Of a stretch of 64,000 nt of DNA, positions 10,301 through 22,322 are shown piece after piece; positions within the stretch are counted from its first letter, which is position 1, and the number at the start of each line of letters is the position of its first letter. The position numbers were made by a program, and so were the translations under genes. The stretch lies in contig NZ_FPBO01000006.1 of NCBI RefSeq assembly GCF_900116645.1, positions 62,001 through 126,000 on the forward strand, in the 5' to 3' direction. Under the pieces are notes generated by a model, which searched no databases, had not been told where the DNA came from, and was given only the letters and a program-made list of their open reading frames with translations. The stretch comes from Pseudoduganella namucuonensis. Its GTDB lineage: Bacteria > Pseudomonadota > Gammaproteobacteria > Burkholderiales > Burkholderiaceae_D.

Positions 10301-10468
10301 GTTGACCTGCACCTGCACGTTGGTGATGTCCGGCACCGCGTCGATGGATAGCCTGGTGTAGCTGAAGGCGCCCACCGCCGTCATCACCAGCACGGCCATC
10401 ATCACCAGCCAGCGCTGGCGTATCGAGAACTGGATGAGGCGGTCGAAGAGATTGGAGTCAGTGCTCAT
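7325..10468 (-). CDS. czcA: CzcA-type heavy-metal RND efflux pump, inner-membrane subunit
   Basis: The protein has 1047 residues and the full length of HME-RND pumps, with twelve predicted membrane helices in two halves and two large periplasmic loops. LGALDFGIIVDGAVVIVE in transmembrane helix 4 matches the DFGxxxDGA signature of the HME1 (Co/Zn/Cd) group rather than the AIG..DAA motif of Cu/Ag pumps. The residue after the Glu is Ser, where Asn is usual. The pump drives metal export from periplasm or cytoplasm using the proton gradient, with CzcB and CzcC. It is the last gene of the operon and its ATG overlaps the end of czcB. Zn/Co/Cd specificity is inferred from the motif and from the His-rich CzcB. 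Confidence 0.93.
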   Translation of the reverse strand: MSTDSNLFDRLIQFSIRQRWLVMMAVLVMTAVGAFSYTRLSIDAVPDITNVQVQVNTAAPGYSPLEAEQRITFPIETVMAGLPNLEQTRSLSRYGLSQVTVVFKDGTDIHFARQLVNQRVQEARGRLPAGLEPQMGPIATGLGEIYMWTVEAREGALKPDGTPYTPMDLREIQDWVIKPQMRTVPGVTDINPIGGYAKEFQVAPVPGKLVAYGLDIGDVVEALERNNGNVGAGYIERNGEQYLVRAPGQATSIADLANVVISTRAGVPVRVKDVAEVGLGKELRSGAATEDGHEVVLATVFMLVGENSREVSRAVDARLAEVNRSLPKGVQARPVYDRTILVDKAIATVRQNLLEGAALVVAVLFLFLHNFRAALLTAAVIPLSMLFTFSAMAGNGVSANLMSLGALDFGIIVDGAVVIVESCVRRLAHAQAAAGRALTREERYAEVFAAAREARRPLLFGQLIIIVVYLPVFALGGIEGKMFHPMAFTVVAALVGAMILSVTFVPAAVALLLDKPVQERPGRVMEAATSRYVQSLNKAFRHAPAIAAGAAVTVALSVLLAFRLGTEFIPTMDEGDITLHAMRIPGTSLTQAVTMQLELETALKAFPEVSTVFSKLGTAEIASDPMPPSVTDTYVMLKPRDQWPDPRRPKAALVAAMEAVAAKVPGNNYEFTQPIQMRFNELISGVRSDVAVKVFGDDMAAMQDMAERIAEVMEGVPGAADVKFDRTTGLPMLTIRIDREKAARLGLSIGDVQATISTAVGGREAGVMFEGDRRFSIVVRMPEQLRNDPDHIRRLPVRLPAREGAPASYVELGEIAVFDTTPGANQVGRENGKRNVVVTANVRGRDIGSFVAEAERSIRAKVPLPAGYWTTWGGTFEQLQSAGKRLQVVLPLTLLVLAALLFAMFGNLKDGLLVFTGVPFALTGGVLALWLRGLPMSMSAGVGFIALCGVAVLNGLVMISQIRALMAQGMPSGDAVVEGASSRLRPVLMTALVASLGFVPMAIAVGTGAEVQRPLATVVIGGILSSTVLTLFVLPVLARFAYRKARS

Positions 10469-12020
10469 GGCTGGCCGCCGCCTTTCCGAGTTCCGCCTTG
10501 ATCAGGAAGCTGTTCTTGGCGGCGTACTTCTCGCCAGCCTGCAGCCCTTCCAGCACCTCGGTGGACTGGCCGTCGCTCCGGCCCAGTTTCAGGGGGCGGG
10601 CCTCGAAGGCGTCGCCGTAGCGGCCGAAGACCACCGTGGCGCCGTTCAGTTCCTGCAGGGCCTCGTTCACCACTGCCACCTTCACCGGTTCCTCGGCGGC
10701 CACCAGCTCCACCTGCACCGGTATGCCGGGACGCCACAGGCCGTCCTTGTTGGCCAGCACCACGCGCGCCCTGGCGCTGCGGCTTTCCTCGCCGACCACG
10801 GCGTCGATGTGGGAGACGATGCCCTTGCCGTCGGCGTCGAACGACGTCCCGCGGACGGACACGCGCTGGCCGCGCTTCACGGCCGACAGGTCCTTCAGCG
10901 GCACGGTGACCTCCACCCACACCTCGGACAGGTCGACGATGGTGAAGATGGGCGTGTCCTCCTTGACCGCCTCGCCGTTGCTGACGTGGCGCGCCGCCAC
11001 CGTGCCCGCGATCGGGGCGCGGATCTCGTAGCGCGTGAGCCCCGCGCCGCCGCCGGCCGCCGCGCCGTAGGAGGCCAGCTTGTCGCGCGCGGCGCGGTGG
11101 GTGATCTCGGCCTCCTGCATGGCCGCGCGGGCCTGCTGGTAGTCCTGCTCGGCCGAGATCTTCTCCTCCCACAGCCTGCGTTCACGCTCGAAGGTCTGCC
11201 TGGCCAGCTCCAGCCTGCGCTGCGCCGCCAGCAGGTCGGAACGCTGGTCGGCCAGGCCGGTGCTGGACAGCACCGCCAGCACCTGGCCCTTCGCGACCTT
11301 TTCGCCCGCGCTCACGCGCACCTGCTCGGCCACGCCGGACAGGCGCGGCACCACGTGCACCTGGCGCTCGTCGTTGGCGCGCACCTCGCCCGCCAGATTG
11401 AGCACCGTGCGGATGCTGGCCGGACCGGCGGCGTGCACATCCACGCCGCTGCGCTGCAGCTGTTTCGCGTCCATCGTCACGCGCGCCTCGACCTGCTCGA
11501 ACGCGAAGCGGTGCGCCTTGCCCGCCGCCTTCGCGTCGATGGTGGCCTTGAAGGAATGGGGTTCCTCGATGATGGCGCGGCTCTTGTAGTGGTCCTGCTC
11601 GCGCGCGAACTCGATGCGTTGCGGCGCCCTGCCCAGGCGTTCGAGCTGCACCGTCACCGCCAGGTCGCCCGCCAGCGGCTTGCCGCCGGTGTAGGCGTAG
11701 ACATGGAACTCGGGTTCGTGGCCCTCTTCCGAGATCTTCAGCTCCAGGCCGAAGTCGCCGTCGGTGAACATGCGGCCGCCGTGCGGCCCCTTCACGGTCT
11801 GGTCGCCCGTGTCCTCGGCGCGGACCTCCTTGGCCGCCGGCTTGGCGCCGGGGCCGGCTGCGGATTCGGCCGCGTGCTCGCCGCTTTCGGCGTGGCCGTG
11901 GCCATGCTCGTCTTCCTCGTGGCCGCCGCCTTCGCGCAGCAATGCGAACGCGGCGATGGCGCCGACCAGTACGACGGCGGCGATGCCCGTGATGTGGCGT
12001 TTTGCGATGGGGAGTTTCAT
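10458..12020 (-). CDS. czcB: CzcB-type periplasmic adaptor (membrane fusion protein) of metal RND efflux
   Basis: The protein has 520 residues. An N-terminal signal anchor (about 9-28) is followed by a His/Glu-rich stretch (HEEDEHGHGHAESGEHAAE) typical of CzcB metal-binding N-termini. An extra beta domain sits at about 80-170. The lipoyl/barrel-sandwich region is split around a coiled-coil hairpin (about 250-310), and the ITVDLSEVWVEV-like beta-barrel segment and C-terminal proximal domain follow. It bridges CzcA and CzcC. The start overlaps the czcC stop by four bases (ATGA) and the end overlaps the czcA start by 11 bases, so the three genes are translationally coupled. Confidence 0.92.
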   Translation of the reverse strand: MKLPIAKRHITGIAAVVLVGAIAAFALLREGGGHEEDEHGHGHAESGEHAAESAAGPGAKPAAKEVRAEDTGDQTVKGPHGGRMFTDGDFGLELKISEEGHEPEFHVYAYTGGKPLAGDLAVTVQLERLGRAPQRIEFAREQDHYKSRAIIEEPHSFKATIDAKAAGKAHRFAFEQVEARVTMDAKQLQRSGVDVHAAGPASIRTVLNLAGEVRANDERQVHVVPRLSGVAEQVRVSAGEKVAKGQVLAVLSSTGLADQRSDLLAAQRRLELARQTFERERRLWEEKISAEQDYQQARAAMQEAEITHRAARDKLASYGAAAGGGAGLTRYEIRAPIAGTVAARHVSNGEAVKEDTPIFTIVDLSEVWVEVTVPLKDLSAVKRGQRVSVRGTSFDADGKGIVSHIDAVVGEESRSARARVVLANKDGLWRPGIPVQVELVAAEEPVKVAVVNEALQELNGATVVFGRYGDAFEARPLKLGRSDGQSTEVLEGLQAGEKYAAKNSFLIKAELGKAAASHEH

Positions 12021-13411
12021 GGATTTTCTTTCGTCTCGTCCGGGCCCAGGATGCGTTCCAGGCGGGCGTAGGCCCGCCAGGCTTCGCGCAGCGCCTGGGT
12101 GTATTGGGTGCGTGCGGCGACCAGCGTGCGCTGGGCGTCCAGTACGTCGATGAGGTTGAATTTGCCGTATTCGTAGCCCTTGGCGCTGGCGTCGAACGCC
12201 GATTGGGCGGCGGGAATCACGGTGTCGCGCACCAGGCGGGCCTCCTCGGCGCGCTGGATCACCTGTTCCCGCGCGAGGCGGTACTCGCCCTCGACGCGGA
12301 CGGCGGCGCTGCGCAGTTCCGCCTGGGCGGTGTCGGCGCGGCCCAGGGCCTCGGCCAGCCTGCCCTGATTGCGGTCGAACAACGGCAGCGGCACCGAGAT
12401 GCCGATGATGTTCTGGCGGCGCTGGGCCTCGCCCTCGCGCTTCACGCCCACGCTCAGCGTCAGGTCCGGGGACTGGCGCGAGCGTTCCACGCCGGCCAGC
12501 GCGGCCGAGTGGGCCGATTCGGCCTGGGCCTTGGCCAGCAGCGGCGAGCGGGCGTAGCGGGCGGCCAGCAGCGCCGGCGGCGGCAACTCGGGAAGCGCCA
12601 CCCCCTCCGCGCCCAGGCGCGATTCAGGGGACAGACCCTCCGCGCCACAAGCCGAAGCGGGGACGGGCGTCCCGGAACGCGGGTCTGTCCCCGGCCCACG
12701 CCGGCTCTCGCAAGCACTTGATTCGCCGGCACCGACATCCGAGCCGGAAGTCAACCGCGCGTATGAACGTCCCAGCAACTGCGCGAGCTGCTGCCTCGCA
12801 GCGGCCAGTTCACCCGCCGCCTGCGCCGCCTCGATTCGCGCGGCGGATTCGGCCAGGCGCGCCTTGGCGTCCTCCACCGGCGACACCTTGCCCGCCTTCA
12901 CCCGGCGCGCGACCGTGTCGGCCGCGCGCGCGGCCAGCGCCTGGGCGTCCCGCGCGTACGCCAGATGCGCCTCGGCGGCGATGGCGTCGTAATACGCCGT
13001 CGTCACGCCGGCGCGCAGTTCCGCGCCGCGCAGCTCCAGTTCCGCCCGCGCCAGCGCCTGCGCCTCCGAGGCCGCCTTGACGCGCGCGGAACGCTTGCCG
13101 CCCAGTTCCACGGTCTGGTTGATCTGGTACGTGGTGCTGCGCGTGGCCGCGTCCCCGCCCTCGCGCAAGGCGCTGAGTTCGGGGTTGGGGATGGCGGCCG
13201 CCTGCGACGCCAGGCCGGGAGTGGCCGCCAGCGTGTTGCGGGCGGCGGCCAGGCCGGGATCGGCGGCCCAGGCTTCCTGCAGGGCGCGCGCCAGCGTCGG
13301 CGGCGGGAATGGGGGCGCGGCCGGTCCGCCTTGCGGCTCCGCCTGCGCAAGCGCAGGGGCGGAGGCAAGCAGGCCGGCGCACACGCCCAATGTGAGCATG
13401 ATGCGATGCAT
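12017..13411 (-). CDS. czcC: CzcC-type outer-membrane efflux protein carrying an in-frame palindromic insertion
   Basis: The protein has 464 residues with a signal peptide (MHRIMLTLGVCAGLLASAPALAQA) and two TolC-family repeats rich in long coiled helices. It forms the outer-membrane exit duct for CzcBA. Between the two repeats, around residues 235-265, the protein contains a Pro/Gly/Ser/Arg-rich stretch foreign to the family. It is encoded by a 66-bp inverted-repeat element at 12627-12692. Because 66 is a multiple of three the frame is preserved, and the normal sequence resumes at VALPELPPPALLAARYARSP. The insertion probably falls in a loop between helical halves, so the protein may still work. 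Confidence 0.9.
   Translation of the reverse strand: MHRIMLTLGVCAGLLASAPALAQAEPQGGPAAPPFPPPTLARALQEAWAADPGLAAARNTLAATPGLASQAAAIPNPELSALREGGDAATRSTTYQINQTVELGGKRSARVKAASEAQALARAELELRGAELRAGVTTAYYDAIAAEAHLAYARDAQALAARAADTVARRVKAGKVSPVEDAKARLAESAARIEAAQAAGELAAARQQLAQLLGRSYARLTSGSDVGAGESSACESRRGPGTDPRSGTPVPASACGAEGLSPESRLGAEGVALPELPPPALLAARYARSPLLAKAQAESAHSAALAGVERSRQSPDLTLSVGVKREGEAQRRQNIIGISVPLPLFDRNQGRLAEALGRADTAQAELRSAAVRVEGEYRLAREQVIQRAEEARLVRDTVIPAAQSAFDASAKGYEYGKFNLIDVLDAQRTLVAARTQYTQALREAWRAYARLERILGPDETKENP
12627..12692. repeat. 66-bp palindromic element, copy 1, inside czcC
   Basis: The element is bounded by GGGGACAGACCC and its exact complement GGGTCTGTCCCC. Inside these, 8 bases on each side (GCGTTCCG and GGCGCGGA, read on the minus strand) also match copy 2 at 42865-42930. 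The central 26 bases differ. It is 66 bp long, which keeps czcC in frame. It resembles a REP/MITE-like mobile palindrome. Confidence 0.85.
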
Positions 13412-13494
13412 ATGAATTCTCCAAGTCTTACGGCGAGGGAATCCGGCGGGCGCGTGGGCGCCGTGGAATCAAAGGGAGGGTGAAGCCCGCCGGA

Positions 13495-13836
13495 TCAGGC
13501 GGGCAGCCACTTGGGCCGCTCGGGCCGTTCGAGGTAGGAGTTGGAGTGCAGCGGGTCGGTATGGGAGCGGATCGCGGCGGTGGGCATCAGCGGTCCGTCG
13601 AAGTCGCCGGCCCACGAGGTGGGCACGACACTGCCGCCATGGCAGGCGACGCAGCAGTTGCAGCAATTGCAGTAACCGTTCTTCTCGTGCAGCTCGTCGG
13701 CGGCGCTGGCCGCGTCCGCGGCCGGGCCTTGCTGCGCCACCACGGCGCCGGGCAGTTCCACGCACAGATCGACCATCGCCCAGGCGGACTGGAACGACAT
13801 GGAGATCAGCAGCAGGAGAATGACGAGGCGGCGCAT
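13495..13836 (-). CDS. small exported Cys-rich protein heading the czc operon
   Basis: The protein has 113 residues from the ATG at 13836. A clear signal peptide (MRRLVILLLLISMSFQSAWA) is followed by a mature part with the cluster CNCCNCCVACHGG, seven Cys and one His in about 15 residues. This looks like a periplasmic metal-binding site. Small Cys/His-rich open frames often precede czcCBA operons, so a role in metal sensing, buffering or delivery is inferred; I do not recognise a named family. It lies 83 bases upstream of czcC on the same strand. The frame is open 18 codons further upstream, but the signal peptide and promoter position favour this start. Confidence 0.72.
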   Translation of the reverse strand: MRRLVILLLLISMSFQSAWAMVDLCVELPGAVVAQQGPAADAASAADELHEKNGYCNCCNCCVACHGGSVVPTSWAGDFDGPLMPTAAIRSHTDPLHSNSYLERPERPKWLPA

Positions 13837-13843
13837 GGGGCCG

Positions 13844-13875
13844 ATTATATAGCAGAACCGTCCCGCCCCGCGCAA
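13844..13875 (-). promoter_or_regulatory. putative czc operon promoter with 20-base spacer
   Basis: On the minus strand there is a TTGCGC hexamer (13870-13875), a 20-base spacer and a perfect TATAAT (13844-13849). Spacers of 19-20 bases are typical of promoters activated by MerR-family metal regulators. The -10 box ends only seven bases before the ATG at 13836, so the message may be leaderless or nearly so. Confidence 0.45.
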
Positions 13876-13880
13876 GCCGT

Positions 13881-13916
13881 AAACGAACACCGGCCCCGCG
13901 GGATACGCGGGGCCGG
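13881..13916 (-). terminator. stem-loop downstream of chemoreceptor gene
   Basis: An 11-base perfect stem (CCGGCCCCGCG with CGCGGGGCCGG, loop GGATA) is followed on the minus strand by TGTTCGTTT. It lies between the chemoreceptor stop and the czc promoter. It is a likely but not strong Rho-independent terminator. Confidence 0.5.
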
Positions 13917-13956
13917 ATTGGCGGGGCCTGGCGCGGCCTGGCGCCGGCCTACGCGA

Positions 13957-15699
13957 TCAGAACTCTTCCCAGTCGCTGTTCGCGCCGTTGGCGACCGCGC
14001 GCGGCTTCTGGACGGGCGCGGGGTGGGCCACCGCCAGCTTGCGCACCGGCGCGGCGGGCTTGACGGCCTGCTTGGCCGCGGGCCGCGGCGCGCGCGCCAC
14101 CGGGGCGGCCGGCGCCGCGGTCAGGTACACGTCGTCGAGCTTGAACACGCTGACCACCTGCGACAGGCCGGACGCGCGCTCGTGCAGCGAATCGGCGGCC
14201 GACGCGGCCTGCTCCACCAGGGCCACGTTCTGCTGCGTCAAGCCGTCCATCTGCGTGATGGCGGAGTGGATCTGGTCCAGGCCCGCCGTCTGCTCCTGGC
14301 TGGCCGTGGTGATCTCGCTCATGATGCTGGTCACGCGCTGGATGCTGGTGACGATCTCCTGCATCGTCGCGCCGGCCTGGTCCACCAGCTTGGCGCCGCT
14401 GTCGACCTTGTTCACGGAATCGTCGATCAGCGCCTTGATCTCCTTGGCGGCCGCCGCCGAGCGCTGCGCCAGGTTGCGCACCTCGGACGCCACCACCGCG
14501 AAGCCCCTGCCCTGCTCGCCCGCGCGCGCCGCTTCCACCGCCGCGTTCAAGGCCAGGATGTTGGTCTGGAAGGCGATGCCGTCGATCACGCCGATGATGT
14601 CGACGATCTTCTTCGACGAGTCGTTGATGGAACCCATGGTGTCGACCACCTGGGACACCACCAGGCCGCCCTTGACCGCCACCTCGGAGGCCGACTGCGC
14701 CAGCTGGTTGGCCTGGCGCGCGTTGTCGGCGTTCTGCTTGACGGTGCCGGTCAGCTCCTCCATCGAGGAGGCGGTCTGCTCCAGCGAGCCGGCCTGCTCG
14801 GCGGTGCGCTGCGACAGGTCCATATTGCCGGCGGCGATCTGCCCGGAGGCGGCGGAGATGGTGTCCGTGCTGCCGCGCACCTCGGACACGATGTCGGCCA
14901 GGCTGCCCTTCATCTTGTCCAGCGCCGTCAGCAGCGAGCCGATCTCGTTGCTGCTGCGCGCCTCGGCCCGGCCGGTGAGGTCGCCCTCGGCCACGCGATT
15001 GGCCACGTCCATGGCCTGCTTCAGCGGCGCGGAAATCGCGCCCACCAGCACCACGCCGGCGGCCAGGCCGAGCCCGGCGCCCAGCACCACCACCAGGAAC
15101 ATGACGTTGCGGGTGCGTTCCAGGCTGGCCTTGACCGCCTCGTCGTTCGCTTTCACGCGCTTCTCGGTGAAGGCGGTGAAGGCCTTCATGGCCTCGTCGC
15201 CGACGCGGTAGGACGGGTTGATCTTCTTGATCAGCACCATCTCGGCGTCGTCCCACTGCTCGGCCTTGATGGCGGTGGCGGCGGCCTTGATGTGGTCCAG
15301 GCCCAGGCCCCCGCTCTTGTTGAACCACTCCTCGGCGAGCTTGCGCTCCTCGTCCGACTTGATGCTGGCGAGGTATTTCTCCCAGTTCTTGGCCAGCCGC
15401 GCCGACGTGGTGTCGATGATGGTCCAGTGGTTGGTCAGCGGGTGGTCGTGCAGCTTGTGCCACTCGAAGGCCGTGTTGTGCTGCAGCGCCTGGAGGATCT
15501 GGCTGCGGTTGGTTTCCATGTCCAGCCGGACGGCGGTGCGCTCGGTGGCGTTTTGCTGGTCCGCCAGGGTCACATCATTCAGCAGGGCGGCCGAGTGATT
15601 GGCTCCGTAGATGCCCATCACGCCGATCACCAGCATGAGTGTTATGAGGAACGCCAGTGCGACCACCACCAGGTTCTTGATCTTGATATTAGCCAGCAT
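13957..15699 (-). CDS. methyl-accepting chemotaxis protein
   Basis: The protein has 580 residues. A transmembrane segment at about 9-30 is followed by a four-helix-bundle type periplasmic sensor (about 35-190). A second membrane segment lies at about 193-215, then a HAMP domain, then the cytoplasmic signalling domain. The highly conserved hairpin tip is readable around [21 protein letters not shown]. An Ala/Pro-rich linker of about 60 residues ends in the pentapeptide DWEEF, which fits the C-terminal tether that recruits CheR/CheB in Tar-like receptors. The ligand is unknown. It starts 29 bases after carB on the same strand, so read-through from carAB is possible. Confidence 0.93.
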   Translation of the reverse strand: MLANIKIKNLVVVALAFLITLMLVIGVMGIYGANHSAALLNDVTLADQQNATERTAVRLDMETNRSQILQALQHNTAFEWHKLHDHPLTNHWTIIDTTSARLAKNWEKYLASIKSDEERKLAEEWFNKSGGLGLDHIKAAATAIKAEQWDDAEMVLIKKINPSYRVGDEAMKAFTAFTEKRVKANDEAVKASLERTRNVMFLVVVLGAGLGLAAGVVLVGAISAPLKQAMDVANRVAEGDLTGRAEARSSNEIGSLLTALDKMKGSLADIVSEVRGSTDTISAASGQIAAGNMDLSQRTAEQAGSLEQTASSMEELTGTVKQNADNARQANQLAQSASEVAVKGGLVVSQVVDTMGSINDSSKKIVDIIGVIDGIAFQTNILALNAAVEAARAGEQGRGFAVVASEVRNLAQRSAAAAKEIKALIDDSVNKVDSGAKLVDQAGATMQEIVTSIQRVTSIMSEITTASQEQTAGLDQIHSAITQMDGLTQQNVALVEQAASAADSLHERASGLSQVVSVFKLDDVYLTAAPAAPVARAPRPAAKQAVKPAAPVRKLAVAHPAPVQKPRAVANGANSDWEEF

Positions 15700-15728
15700 G
15701 TAATACTCCTTACTTGATAACTGCGCGC

Positions 15729-19569
<3,841 letters not shown>

Positions 19570-19577
<8 letters not shown>

Positions 19578-20745
19578 GCTGCTGGTCCTCCATGAGGCCG
19601 ATGAAACGGTCGAACAAGGGCGCCAGGTCGTGCGGACCGGGCGAGGCTTCCGGGTGGCCCTGGAAGCAGAATGCGGGACGGTCGGTGCGCGCGAAGCCCT
19701 GCAGCGAGCCGTCGAACAGCGAGATGTGGGTGACGCGGCAGTTGGCCGGCAGCGATTCGGCGTCGACGGCGAAGCCGTGGTTCTGCGAGGTGATCATCAC
19801 CTGGCCGCTCTCCACGTCCTGCACCGGATGGTTGGCGCCGTGGTGGCCGAACTTCATCTTGACGGTGCGCGCGCCGGAGGCCAGCGCCATGATCTGGTGG
19901 CCCAGGCAGATGCCGAAGGTGGGGATGGCGCGGTCGATCAGCTCGCGCGCGGCGGCGATGGCGTAGTCGCAGGGCTGCGGGTCGCCGGGGCCGTTGGACA
20001 GGAAGACGCCGTCCGGCTTGAGCGCCAGCGCGGCCTGCGCGCCCGCCTCGGCCGGCAGCACCGTCACGCGGCAGCCGCGTTCGGCCAGCATGCGCAGGAT
20101 GTTGGCCTTCACGCCGTAGTCGTAGGCCACGACGTGGAAGCGCGGCCGCGTTTGCGCGCCGTAGCCCTGGCCCAGGCGCCATTCGGTCTCGGTCCATTCG
20201 TAGGCGTGCGGCGTGGTCACGGTGCGCGCCAGGTCCATGCCGTTCAGGCCGGGGAAGGCGCGCGCCAGCGCCAGCGCGCGCTCGGCCAGCTGTTCGCGCT
20301 GGGCGCCGCCGCCGGTGGCGATGGCGCCGTTCTGGGCCCCGCCCTCGCGCAGGATGCGGGTCAGCTTGCGGGTGTCGATGCCGGCGATGGCGACGATGTC
20401 CTGCTGGCGCAGCCAGTCCGACAGGCTCAGCGTGGAGCGGAAATTGGACGCCAGCAGCGGCAGGTCCTTGATGATCAGCCCTGCGGCGTGGATTTTCGGG
20501 GATTCGCCGTCCTCATGGTTGACGCCGGTGTTGCCGATGTGGGGATAGGTCAGCGTGACGATCTGGCGGCTGTAACTGGGATCGCTGAGGATCTCCTGGT
20601 AGCCGGTCATGGCGGTGTTGAACACCACCTCGCCGCTGGTCTGGCCGGCGGCGCCTATCGCCACCCCTTCGAACGTGCTGCCATCCGCCAGCGCCAGTAC
20701 GGCCAATTCCACCTCGCCCAGGGCGTGCATGAGTGGATGCTTCAT
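19570..20745 (-). CDS. carA: carbamoyl-phosphate synthase small subunit (glutaminase)
   Basis: The protein has 391 residues starting at [20 protein letters not shown], with GGAGGAA placed before the ATG; the frame is open upstream but without family similarity. The N-terminal CPSase small-chain domain contains [16 protein letters not shown]. The C-terminal class I amidotransferase has the nucleophile in [14 protein letters not shown] and the His-Glu dyad in [13 protein letters not shown]. It hydrolyses glutamine and channels ammonia to CarB. The carA-carB overlap shows translational coupling. Confidence 0.96.
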
Positions 20746-21041
20746 CTGCGTTTCCTCCGATCCAACTAGTGACTGTGAGCGGCATTCGATTTCCTTGTGG
20801 GAATAAAACACCGGCTCGGGAAGGTCACGATACGGGAAAAACGCAGGGATAAATCTATCCAATGCTCACATTAAAGTGTTTTCATGAGCCGCGTCCTAGA
20901 CAATGGAATTGCCGTGATGCAATTGCGCAACGGTCGTTATTCGAAGCGCAATCTTCCCGCGCCCGGCGCCGCGGCAGCGGCGCGTATCGGGGGACGCTAT
21001 AATGTCGGCCTTGGCCACACACCGTCCCGCAAGCGCAAAAA
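20746..21041. other. divergent regulatory region between carAB and folA
   Basis: There are 296 bases without a gene. The part next to carA (about 20810-20880) is AT-richer and probably holds the carAB promoter. I could not fix convincing -35/-10 pairs, and I saw no terminator hairpin or riboswitch-like structure. Confidence 0.4.
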
Positions 21042-21527
21042 ATGACACTACTGACCATCATCGTCGCCACCGACGCCGGGCGCGGCATCGGCATCGACAA
21101 CACGCTGCCGTGGAAGCTGCCGGAGGACATGGCGCGCTTCAAGCGCCTGACGACCGGCCACCCCGTCATCATGGGCCGCAAGACCTACGACTCGATCGGC
21201 CGTCCGCTGCCGAACCGCCGCAACATCGTCATCACCCGCAACGCCGCGTGGCGCGCGGACGGCGTGGAGGCGGTGCACTCGCTGGACCAGGCGCGCGCGC
21301 TGGTCGCCGCCGAGGCGGAGGCCTTCATCATCGGCGGCGCCCAGGTCTACGCCGAGGCGCTGGCCGTGACCGACCAGGTGATCCTGACCGAGATCGGCCA
21401 GGCCTTCGCGTGCGACGCCTTCTTCCCGCCGCTGGGCGCGGAATGGCAGGAGCTGGAGCGCCAGGAGCACGTGTCGGCCAACGGCCTGCCCTACGCCTTC
21501 ATCACCCTGCGCCGCCGCCCGGCCTGA
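21042..21527 (+). CDS. folA: dihydrofolate reductase
   Basis: The protein has 161 residues. It opens LLTIIVATDAGRGIGIDN and continues LPWKLPEDMARFKRLT, with the Met20-type loop and the folate-binding acidic residue (Glu in PED). VIMGRKTYDSIGRPLPNR is the classical NADPH-binding block, and AFIIGGAQVYAEAL is the second glycine motif. It reduces dihydrofolate to tetrahydrofolate for thymidylate and purine synthesis. Length and motifs match chromosomal FolA. It is divergent from carA and 32 bases ahead of the DUF4337 gene. Confidence 0.96.
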   Translation: MTLLTIIVATDAGRGIGIDNTLPWKLPEDMARFKRLTTGHPVIMGRKTYDSIGRPLPNRRNIVITRNAAWRADGVEAVHSLDQARALVAAEAEAFIIGGAQVYAEALAVTDQVILTEIGQAFACDAFFPPLGAEWQELERQEHVSANGLPYAFITLRRRPA

Positions 21528-21559
21528 GTTCATACAACAAACAGCATCAAAGGAATCCC

Positions 21560-22171
21560 ATGTCAGGACACGGTTTTCACGTGCACGGCCCGCACGACCA
21601 CGCGGTGGAACACGCCGCGCACAGCGACGACAAATTCTCCGGCAACATCGCCGTCACCACGGCCATCCTGGCCACGGTGGGGGCGCTGTTCGGCTACCAG
21701 GGCGGCGCCACGCAGAACGAGGCGGCCATGTTCAAGAACAACGCCGCCATCGACAAGACGCAGGCCGCCAACAGCTGGAACTACTACCAGGCCAAGTCCG
21801 GCAAGCAGAACCTGGCCGAGCTGGCCATCACGCTGCCGCTGGCGGACCAGGAGAAGTACAAGGGCGAGATCGCCCGCTACAAGGCCGAAAAGGAGGACAT
21901 CAAGAAGGAGGCCGAGAAGTGGGAGGCCTCGTCCGCCGAATGGAACCGCAAGTCCGACGCGGCCATGCACACCCACCACCAGTGGGCGCTGGCCACCACC
22001 GCCGAGCAGATCGCGATCTCGCTGGCCGCCATCACGCTGCTGACGCACCGCCGCTGGCTGCTGTACGCGACCTACGCGGTGGCGGCGGCCGGCATCGCGC
22101 TGGGCGCCTTCGCCATGCTGCACGTGGACCCGCTCGCCCTGCTGACTGGCGGCGGCGCGCCCGCCCACTGA
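21560..22171 (+). CDS. DUF4337 family membrane protein
   Basis: The protein has 203 residues with a His-rich N-terminus (HGFHVHGPHDHAVEHAAH). A membrane segment at about 28-45 (IAVTTAILATVGALFGYQGG) is followed by a charged coiled coil (about 55-130, with KAEKEDIKKEAEKWEA). Two C-terminal membrane segments follow (about 140-160 and 168-190). This layout is that of DUF4337, whose function is unknown. AGGAATCCC precedes the ATG. It probably shares the folA transcript. Confidence 0.83.
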   Translation: MSGHGFHVHGPHDHAVEHAAHSDDKFSGNIAVTTAILATVGALFGYQGGATQNEAAMFKNNAAIDKTQAANSWNYYQAKSGKQNLAELAITLPLADQEKYKGEIARYKAEKEDIKKEAEKWEASSAEWNRKSDAAMHTHHQWALATTAEQIAISLAAITLLTHRRWLLYATYAVAAAGIALGAFAMLHVDPLALLTGGGAPAH

Positions 22172-22187
22172 CGAATCCGCTAAGATG

Positions 22188-22219
22188 GCTGCCAGCGGTC
22201 GCCGGCGGCGTATTTTTTT
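22188..22219 (+). terminator. Rho-independent terminator after DUF4337 gene
   Basis: The stem GCTGCC/GGCGGC (one G-U pair) has a 10-base loop and is followed by TA and seven T residues. It ends about 100 bases before the decarboxylase ATG. Confidence 0.6.
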
Positions 22220-22322
22220 CACATGATTCCCGCGTTTTCTGCGAGAATCCCGTTCTTCTTTTTTTCGCCCAGCCCGCTCCGGACACCAAGCCCCGGGGCG
22301 TTTCTTCTTTTTGGAGACATGC

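Noticed and set aside
6602..10351. Long plus-strand open frame opposite czcA
   Set aside because: Same composition artefact. czcA on the minus strand has complete RND motifs over its full length.
12590..12770. czcC frameshift or pseudogene
   Set aside because: The odd residues between the two halves come from a 66-bp insertion whose length keeps the frame; both TolC repeats are intact.
20746..21041. Riboswitch or attenuator ahead of carA
   Set aside because: No terminator-antiterminator pair or conserved aptamer-like structure was visible in the leader.
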